A DNA stretch of 64,000 nucleotides. Origin: Calocera cornea HHB12733 (lineage: Eukaryota > Basidiomycota > Dacrymycetes > Dacrymycetales > Dacrymycetaceae). Location: contig KV424021.1 of assembly GCA_001632435.1 (NCBI GenBank), positions 37,542-101,541 on the forward strand. Direction: 5' to 3'. This document shows positions 57,646 to 64,000 of the stretch, piece after piece; the first letter of the stretch is position 1; the number at the start of each line of letters is the position of its first letter. The notes beneath the pieces were generated by a model that was not told the DNA's origin, did not search any database, and saw only the letters and a list, made by a program, of their open reading frames with translations. The position numbers and the translations under genes are program-made.

Positions 57646-58851
57646 TTATCTCCCAACTACCGAACTGAAGTCAACCACGTACTGGTCCTCGTCTCTCCGG
57701 CCCCCTGCAACCATCTGCCATAACATATCATCCCCAATTATGCGTCGATATCTTGCGCGCGCCTCTGCCAATTGTTCGGGGTGAGGATGCGGCCCTAGAT
57801 CTTGTATGTGTGCATAGAGTTGTTGAACGTTGTTCGATGTCCAATTGAGGGTGCCTCCTGCATTGAACAGCGAGATAGTAGGCCCGGTGGGAAAGGGATC
57901 ACAGTTTCCATCGTAAAGACGTGCCCGAACCTCGTGTAAAGCTGACACTCTCATTTCAGCCCAACAAGAAGCTCACTATACAATGTGTGGCACTCACGCT
58001 GAACATACTTTCTGCCCTGGTGGATCCGGCCTACATGCAGAGCAATGCAAACCACCTGTTGGAAGGGGTGTCCTGGAAATCGGAAGGACGCATTTGTTCG
58101 AAAGTGCTTGCCATAGGTAATGACACCGCCAAAGAAGCGGGATTCGAACCAAAAGCCCGATTCGCCTTGTGAAGCAGGTTCTCCGACTGGTGCACCGAAC
58201 CAGTTTTCGTACTGAAAAGGTGGACCGGAAATCCGCCGAGTGCGCCGGTCAGCCAGCAGCACACCATAGAACTGGCCATACATGTAGTGTGCAAACTCAT
58301 GGAGCAGGGTTGCATAGACCACGAACTGAAGCAGCACTCCGAGATCGGTTTCACCATACTCGGTTTCCTCTACAAGAAAGTTGGTCAAAACTGCAGAAGG
58401 ATTGATACCTGAAAACACACGTACCTGCAGCCTCCATTGCCTCAACAAGCCTGCGTGACATGGCAATGTATGGGGAACAGCCTTCGGCTCTAGGTAGGCG
58501 CTCAGTCACAGCCGCTACACTTATGTTAGGAGCAAGGGTGATATAGATGGTTGGAGGGTGCCTGGCGGCATTGTTGAGAAGAGCCTCAGCCTGACTCATC
58601 AGCTGTCCGCCAATGTTGACAGGTGTCATGAGGCTTGGGGGGGCCATCGACAAGTAGGTGTGTCGCAGACGTTGACTTCCGTTGGGTCCAGGCTGAAGTC
58701 TCCAGAGAACTGTTTGCCAAAGAAAGCTAAGCCTTGAGCATACGACACCTTGCACTTCGTTCTGGTCATTGAAGCAAAGGCTTTCTGGAGCACCTCGTCG
58801 GATATACAGGAAGACATCATGCTGCCTAGGAGACGTCCAATCAAGAGCCAT
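57646..58851 (-). CDS. HExxH metallopeptidase-like protein, copy 2
   Basis: Paralogue of the gene at 38451, 371 residues from exons 58851-58425, 58390-57998 and 57941-57646. The zinc motif is TLLHEFAHYMYG; the following block QGESGFWFESRFFGGVITYG matches KGESGYYLEGLLWGGVIRHG of copy 1, again offering a Glu ligand. The first intron is only 34 bp. Upstream, AAPVANNERTIMLQF of copy 1 corresponds to EETEYGETDLGVLLQF here, so the scaffold is shared while much of the rest is diverged. MALDWTSPRQHDVF is the chosen start. No signal peptide seen. Function beyond a probable metal site is unknown. Neighbour of F-box-like member 5, repeating the arrangement at 36-41 kb. Confidence 0.72.
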
Positions 58852-59537
58852 TAGTAGTGGATGAAGAAGTGTTGTTGGTTGCGTCGAGCTGGGTGGATGA
58901 GCTGCTGTTGTATGAGATGAAAAACAGTGGATAAAGCATAGAGCTTTATGTACCTCACGGAGTGCCATTTCAGGAAGCAAGTGGATGCTCAGAGCCAGCC
59001 GAGGTGTGGTCGCACAAACTTGCTTCTGTGCCTCAAGACAGGTTACAACCTTTTGTTGGACAAAGGCACTGTCGCTTGCACATTCTGTTGACTCTAACGC
59101 GGAGCAATTTGCTTTGTTGATGACTCAAGTCACCAGAAGCTTGATGTAGCACTGTCCGTATCTCTGATTGACTTCTGGTCCACATGGCTACAACAGCCGA
59201 TAATATGTTCTCGGTAATCAGGAAAAAGGTCGCCAGGAGTCATGCCTATCTACCGTGAGGTACGAGACCAAAAGCGTGGGTTCTCCGAGTCCCAACCTGT
59301 GCTTTCGAGTATCGGCAGGGACAATGAGCATTTGGTGTCCTAGTGACTTGCCGCTCTGTATGGAGACAACCTTGGTTGATACTGTATGTACTGTGACAAC
59401 CATTATAAGGGCCGTCATCGGCGGCAAGTTAGCCGGGAGCAACACCAGAAGCACGGAAGCATTGCGAAACGCATCGATCGGCGCGATGGCGCCGTGCCTT
59501 ACCCTCGAGCATCCACCTACTCACGCCTCTCTGTGCC
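58852..59537. other. divergent intergenic region, no gene seen
   Basis: About 690 bp between HExxH copy 2 (-) and F-box-like member 5 (+). A plus frame at 59255-59674 overlaps the start of member 5 and is not supported. Confidence 0.45.
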
Positions 59538-60827
59538 ATGCCTCATCTGGCTCCAGAGCTTTTGCGTATGATTTGCTGGTATGCGACGGCCATTTCATCA
59601 CAATCCGATCAGCAGCGGTGTTCGGCTCGTGGTGCATTCAGCGACGAGATTCTTTTCTGGCCCAGCATTCATGATTCGCTGCGTACCAAGTGTGCAATCA
59701 GCCTCGTGTCGAAACAGCTTCATGCGATCGTCGACGAGTTCCTTTTCGAGAACATCTACATCACCAAACACCAACATGTACAACCGTTACTCCAACTTCT
59801 GCGCACCGAGCGCAATGGCATAGCGCGTGGTTGGTGGAGCCGCTCCTTAGTGCTGCACATCTTTGACGACTACAATCATTGGAAATCGGGTCGCCACGAT
59901 CTCTGGGGCCTCTTACCGGCCTGTCCTCGAATATTGGAGTTCCACTGCGACATTAGATTCTATAGTCCGGGTTTCCGAAGGCCTTTCGATCCTACCCGAT
60001 ATCCGCTATCGAACCATATGCTGATGCTAATTTCCAATACCATTGGGCCGAAGCTACGGCTCCTCGAACTTGGACCAAAAGTGTCGATAACGCTTCCTGC
60101 CGCATTATTTCTGTTGTCAAACCTTCCATCGCTTGAGGTCTGTCGGCTCGAGTGTCTGAAAGCCCCGTGGCCGACAGAGGAAGACCCAGATGACATCGGC
60201 CCGGAAGACGACGGAGAAATATCAGAGGAGTGGGAGGGAATGAGCGGAAGCTCCCTTGACGAACCAGACCCAAATCTGGACACTCATAATCGATCCGGGA
60301 CGTGCATTCGACTTCCTCATCTACGCTTATTTCACTGCAACATGCTCGTCCCCGACATATCAGAATGGGAACTGCCCAGCTTGGAAGAAGCAATCGTCGC
60401 ATTAAACATGGAGTACGGACGGTTCATTGGCCTGGCGGTTGTTCTGAAGGCTTTGACACCACATGCCTCGCACATCACCCATCTAACATACGAGGAGGGC
60501 CCCGCCATTGACATGTGGACTGTTGCCCAACGATTCCCGCGCCTCCAGTACATTGCATTTGGCAATTCACACGTGACCTTAGAAGACACGCTGTCAACAC
60601 CTCAAGAACACCTACGTACTATTGTTGTCAACCGTCGGGCGGCTTTCCAGGCTGAAATGCTGGGCATACTCCTCAATGTTGCTTCCTATGCCAAGGCGGG
60701 CATGTTGCCGGCTTTGCACCATGTGCGCTTCATTGGCTTGGATTATGGCACAGAGGATATGAAAAGGCATGAGGACGAGTTCCGCTCTTATGGAATACGC
60801 TTATCCGCCGAAGAGACCGCGGAATGA
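59538..60827 (+). CDS. F-box-like protein, family member 5
   Basis: A 429-residue intronless gene starting MPHLAPELLRMICWYATAIS. The family blocks are CAISLVSKQLHAIVDEFLFENI, GWWSRSLVLHIFDDYNHWKS, LWGLLPACPRILEFHCDIRF and SNTIGPKLRLLELG. An acidic insert (EEDPDDIGPEDDGEISEEWE) lies mid-protein. It belongs to the same subgroup as the broken members at 45670 and 63044, and serves as their intact reference. F-box role inferred from the N-terminal motif. Confidence 0.82.
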   Translation: MPHLAPELLRMICWYATAISSQSDQQRCSARGAFSDEILFWPSIHDSLRTKCAISLVSKQLHAIVDEFLFENIYITKHQHVQPLLQLLRTERNGIARGWWSRSLVLHIFDDYNHWKSGRHDLWGLLPACPRILEFHCDIRFYSPGFRRPFDPTRYPLSNHMLMLISNTIGPKLRLLELGPKVSITLPAALFLLSNLPSLEVCRLECLKAPWPTEEDPDDIGPEDDGEISEEWEGMSGSSLDEPDPNLDTHNRSGTCIRLPHLRLFHCNMLVPDISEWELPSLEEAIVALNMEYGRFIGLAVVLKALTPHASHITHLTYEEGPAIDMWTVAQRFPRLQYIAFGNSHVTLEDTLSTPQEHLRTIVVNRRAAFQAEMLGILLNVASYAKAGMLPALHHVRFIGLDYGTEDMKRHEDEFRSYGIRLSAEETAE

Positions 60828-61125
60828 AGTGCCCACTGGTGGATGTGCCAGATTGTACATCACTCGATGCATGCGCTTTGATGAGCATCGCTTGAAGGTC
60901 ACGGTCCGGAACGGTGAGCCTAGTCTCAAAGCGGAAGCGCACTCGTTGTACTAATTCGCGTTCAGTCATGCAACGCCACTTACATATATGCTGTAAGTAC
61001 GCCAGACCGATACTGTAGCGGGGAGCAGTCACGGTAGCTTTGTTGAGGCTATGTCCGCTCGCAAATACACTGTATATACCACTGTCGTACAGCACTAGAT
61101 ACCCAAACGGAGCGCTTCTTCATCA
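60828..61125. other. intergenic between convergent F-box-like genes
   Basis: About 300 bp with the 3' ends of members 5 and 6. Nothing else seen. Confidence 0.5.
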
Positions 61126-62433
61126 CTACCAGGAGAGATCCACATTGTACGCCACAGTCAGGAACACTCCCAGTTCTGCAAACATTGGCTGCCGTTCCGC
61201 AAGTCGTTCTTGTTTAGCCACCCTGGAATTGCCCTCGATGGTAATCGTTTTCAATTTGGGAAGCGATAAGATATGGTCTTGAATGTTGGTAAGCGCAACG
61301 GAAAGGTCTCCTTCGAACCAGTGACTCTGCGAACGAAAGACAATTGATTGCAAGCATACATGTGATTCCGAAGGCGTTCCTGCAGTCTCCATGTCATGCA
61401 GCTGAAATTGTAGCTGTTCGAGATGAGGTAGCATAGCGAGAATATTCCAAAGTGCCGGCACACCGGACCCGCAAGTGAGCCGAGTGATGTGGGAGGAGTG
61501 AGGTATTAACGCCCGTTGCATAATCGCAAGGCTCTCTGATTCCCACTCGTAATCATGACTGAGACCGAAAGTGACGTCGCGAAGGCTCGGTACATGCCAT
61601 TTGCCAAAGTCGGGGAAGAACGTACAAGCTTTGAATATTCGCAGATTGGGCAAGTTGACAGGACGACCGCTTGCAGGCCACCTGGCAACCGAGATCGCCT
61701 GCTCGTATTCTTGCACTTCGACTTCGTTTAGGGGATACTGGTCGTCATTGAATTTTGTGTGGTCGTACCAGCTTGAGAAGTCTTCGCGCGGAAAGGAACT
61801 TGGATCGACGAGCCGATCAAATTGGCACAGTTCCAAATCTTCCAAATGAGAGAGCAAGTTGGTGGCATGGTCAAGAGATATTTCTACCCACTCGCCGAAG
61901 TGCAAAGAGCGAAGGCGAGATGCTTGTACGGACGCGATGGTCTGAAGAAGTACCGCCGGTGCCGGGAACAGAGTGCGTGTACTCTGATGCGGGGGTCCAA
62001 GAGGGTGAATCGATAGATATAAGAAACACCGCAGGTCCTCTAAGCGTGGGCAAGAAGGCACCAGGCCCCAGAGAGTCGCTTGGCCGTGAGTCCATTCGAT
62101 CTCATAATGACGCAGGTTGATGATGAGGTGACGACACCAACGGCCACGCGGAGCGGCATTCTCGTCGTGCCGTCGCAGCACTCCAACCAGAGGACGGACG
62201 ACTCGTTGTTGACTGATGTGGATGATCTCGAACAAGAATTCGTCTCCAAGAGTGTGCCAACACGGAGACACGAGGCTGATGGCGCATTTGATGGACATTG
62301 AGTCATTGATGCGACGGAGCGCCTCCTTCTCCTGCTCAAGTTCGTCGACCTCGTCTGGATAGCTGGATCCACCCTGCACCAAAGTCGCTTCCCGCAATAT
62401 ATAGCGCAGGATTTCGATGGGCAGCCGGTTCAT
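61126..62433 (-). CDS. F-box-like protein, family member 6
   Basis: A 435-residue intronless gene on the minus strand; start MNRLPIEILRYILREATLVQ. It belongs with members 2 and 3: CAISLVSPCWHTLGDEFLFEII, GRWCRHLIINLRHYEIEWTH, LWGLVPSCPRLEDLRCFLYL and DDQYPLNEVEVQEYEQAISV. The open frame continues 38 codons upstream of this methionine, but paralogues begin here. C-terminal half is leucine-rich and irregular. Same inferred role as its paralogues. Confidence 0.82.
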   Translation of the reverse strand: MNRLPIEILRYILREATLVQGGSSYPDEVDELEQEKEALRRINDSMSIKCAISLVSPCWHTLGDEFLFEIIHISQQRVVRPLVGVLRRHDENAAPRGRWCRHLIINLRHYEIEWTHGQATLWGLVPSCPRLEDLRCFLYLSIHPLGPPHQSTRTLFPAPAVLLQTIASVQASRLRSLHFGEWVEISLDHATNLLSHLEDLELCQFDRLVDPSSFPREDFSSWYDHTKFNDDQYPLNEVEVQEYEQAISVARWPASGRPVNLPNLRIFKACTFFPDFGKWHVPSLRDVTFGLSHDYEWESESLAIMQRALIPHSSHITRLTCGSGVPALWNILAMLPHLEQLQFQLHDMETAGTPSESHVCLQSIVFRSQSHWFEGDLSVALTNIQDHILSLPKLKTITIEGNSRVAKQERLAERQPMFAELGVFLTVAYNVDLSW

Positions 62434-63043
62434 CCTGCTACGACTCGACTTGGTGATCGTCGGATGCAAAGCAGGGGTGCTAACTATCGGATGATCGGGG
62501 AAGAAGCCGCACAGCCGCTTGACGGAGACGACGCGACAGTGCGACACAGGCTGGTTGCGGCGCTCGGTGTGCCTTCTTGCTGTATAGTCCGCCGACTACC
62601 GCAGGTCTATGCATACGACGGTATGCTTATACACCGCGATTCGTTCCCGTCACCGTTCTCGTCTCACTCCTAGTGACCGTCCTTGCCCACCCCTTCTACC
62701 TTTCCCGATCCCACGACTCCTGATACGGGTCGTCGTCCTCTCCTTCCAGAAGTACGAGACGCATGCCTAGTTTCTGAAAGCGGATGTTCGTGCACCGAGT
62801 GTACAGTGTGATTGCCAAGCGCCTTGTTCTCCATGACCCACAGAGTTCTTTGTCAGAAAACGGGATAGCGTGTGCTCTGCACAGCGTTTGATTGGAACAG
62901 AGATCAGTTCAGACCCGGCGCGTCCGCTTGGTGACAGCGGTAGTGACGGAGGCATCGGGAGCGAACGGAAGCATTGTCGCCCCAGAACTTGCGTCTGTTT
63001 CGTGCACCTTTGTACTTTGCTACCACCATCACCGATTCCAAAT
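62434..63043. other. divergent intergenic region, no gene seen
   Basis: About 610 bp between member 6 (-) and the F-box pseudogene (+). Only short frames. Confidence 0.45.
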
Positions 63044-63545
63044 ATGGGGTACTTGGCTCCTGAGATTTGCGTATCATCTTCTGGTATGCTACAGCTGTAT
63101 CAATAGATTCGGATCTAGAGTTTTGCTCGGCCATGGGAGCATTTGGCAACGAAATTCTGATTTGGCCTAACATTGCCAGTTCATTGCGTACCAAGTGCGC
63201 GATCACCCTCGTGTCGCAACAATTTCACGCACTTTGCGATGAGTTTCTCTTCGAAAACATCTACGTTACACAACACAAACACAACCAGGCGCTGGTCAAG
63301 CTTCTTTGCAGCCCCAAAAGCAACGGCGTAGCAAGGGGTTGGTGGTGCCGCTCCCTAGTGGTGCATCTGCGCGACCGCTACAATCATTGGTCTTCTGGTC
63401 GTCGCGATCTCTGGGGTCTCCTGCCCTGTTGCACGCGAATGGTGGAATTTCACTGCGACATTCGGCTTCAGCACCCCTAAGAAGGAGGCGCTTCGATGCC
63501 AGGAGATATCCGCTTTCGAACCATCTGACGACGATCTTATCCCAT
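63044..63545 (+). pseudogene. truncated F-box-like pseudogene (member 7)
   Basis: Starts MGYLAPEI at 63044, then a one-base deletion relative to member 5 shifts the frame (LRIIFWYATAV resumes in the next phase at about 63067). The body reads CAITLVSQQFHALCDEFLFENI, GWWCRSLVVHLRDRYNHWSS, LWGLLPCCTRMVEFHCDIRL and stops at 63480. A further frameshift lets PLRRRRFDARRYPLSNHL continue for about 20 codons to about 63545, after which the homology is lost and a different coding sequence begins. At least two frameshifts and loss of the C-terminal 260 residues make it non-functional. Confidence 0.82.
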
Positions 63546-64000
63546 GGTTTCGGAGGGGATATCTTCCAGAATACCCCTCAGGGCACGCGTATCTGCCAGA
63601 GTACCCTCGGCCTGGCGAAACTCCAGAATACACCCCATCCGAAGGGGTGATCCGGACATGCGCGTCCGACGCGCCGCGTCCATCCCTGCTTGCCTCCACC
63701 ATGTCCGAGCTGGCGATAGGGAAAATCTTCACCACCCGCGACGACGCAGCATACAACATCCAACTGCATTCGAATGAGCAAGGCGCTTTTGCTTGGGTCA
63801 AGAGGAGGGATAGGAGGCGGATCTCGATGTACTGCCCTCAGGAGGGGTGTGATTATTGGGTGTCATGCACCGGCAGAGAAGGGGAGTATGTGGTGCGCAG
63901 TATCCGACCAATCCACACCTGTCAAGCACTTGCTCCCAAACCTCGTGCAGGAACCAGCCGCACATCCTTCCTGGTCGAGGCAGCAAAGCAGGTCATGGTG
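63546..64000 (+). CDS. probable MULE transposase, 5' part (runs off window)
   Basis: An open frame continues to the last base. The first ATG in frame is at 63701 (MSELAIGKIF), but protein-like sequence (WFRRGYLPEYPSGHAYLPEY) precedes it without a stop from at least 63504, so the start is uncertain. The segment IFTTRDDAAYNIQLHSNEQG, then KRRDRRRISMYCPQEGCDYW, then SIRPIHTC has the spacing C-x4-C ... H-x-C of the MuDR-type zinc-binding N-terminal domain of Mutator-like transposases. The catalytic domain would lie to the right of the window. Lies immediately after the broken F-box-like member 7, which it may have disrupted. Feature start is placed where F-box similarity ends. Confidence 0.62.

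Noticed and set aside
58130..58175. ggttcgaatccc-like T-loop on the minus strand, suggesting a tRNA
   Set aside because: It is inside HExxH copy 2 and encodes FWFESRFFGG; no anticodon or acceptor stems can be folded.

Overview
This is nuclear DNA of a filamentous or yeast-like basidiomycete. Genes are closely packed, and most are split by 34-60 bp GT-AG introns, often with GTGCGT or GTACGT donors and CTGAC-type branch sites. Gene content (HTS1, GOS1, EXO84, CPT1, SRP14, DUF726/MIL1) and the F-box-like family point to Agaricomycotina. Tremellomycetes (for example Trichosporonales) is my best but unproven guess. Exon models were built by hand from splice sites, reading phase and protein similarity.

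Left and central parts (about 0.5-36.3 kb) are mainly core genes: a TatD-family hydrolase (+), SRP14 (-), a DUF726 alpha/beta hydrolase (+), an uncharacterised 721-residue protein (-), histidyl-tRNA synthetase with a second upstream start (+), a secreted YVTN-propeller protein (-), an amidase (-), two related GNAT-like proteins (-), a MOCS1-type molybdenum cofactor gene (+), a 3-hydroxyisobutyrate dehydrogenase-like protein (-), the SNARE GOS1 (+), a choline/ethanolamine phosphotransferase (-), the exocyst subunit EXO84 (+) and an inositol monophosphatase (-).

The right part (36.6-64 kb) looks accessory. It holds seven members of one intronless F-box-like family (five intact, two broken), two related HExxH metallopeptidase-like genes beside them, a wrecked acyl-CoA carboxylase alpha-subunit pseudogene, and two paralogous P450 genes flanking a PhzF-like isomerase. 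An RNF10/MAG2-type RING gene (+) is the one conserved gene there. One F-box pseudogene carries two precise non-autonomous DNA-transposon insertions: one with about 93 bp terminal inverted repeats and a 9 bp target duplication (Mutator-like), one with an 8 bp duplication (hAT-like). The right edge of the window enters a probable MULE transposase.

The most notable signals are: (1) competing splice donors in MOCS1 that would yield either a GG-terminated MoaA protein or an in-frame MoaA-MoaC fusion, as in the animal MOCS1 gene; (2) the doubly inserted F-box pseudogene with intact target duplications; (3) repeated adjacency of F-box-like and HExxH genes; and (4) the P450-PhzF-P450 group.
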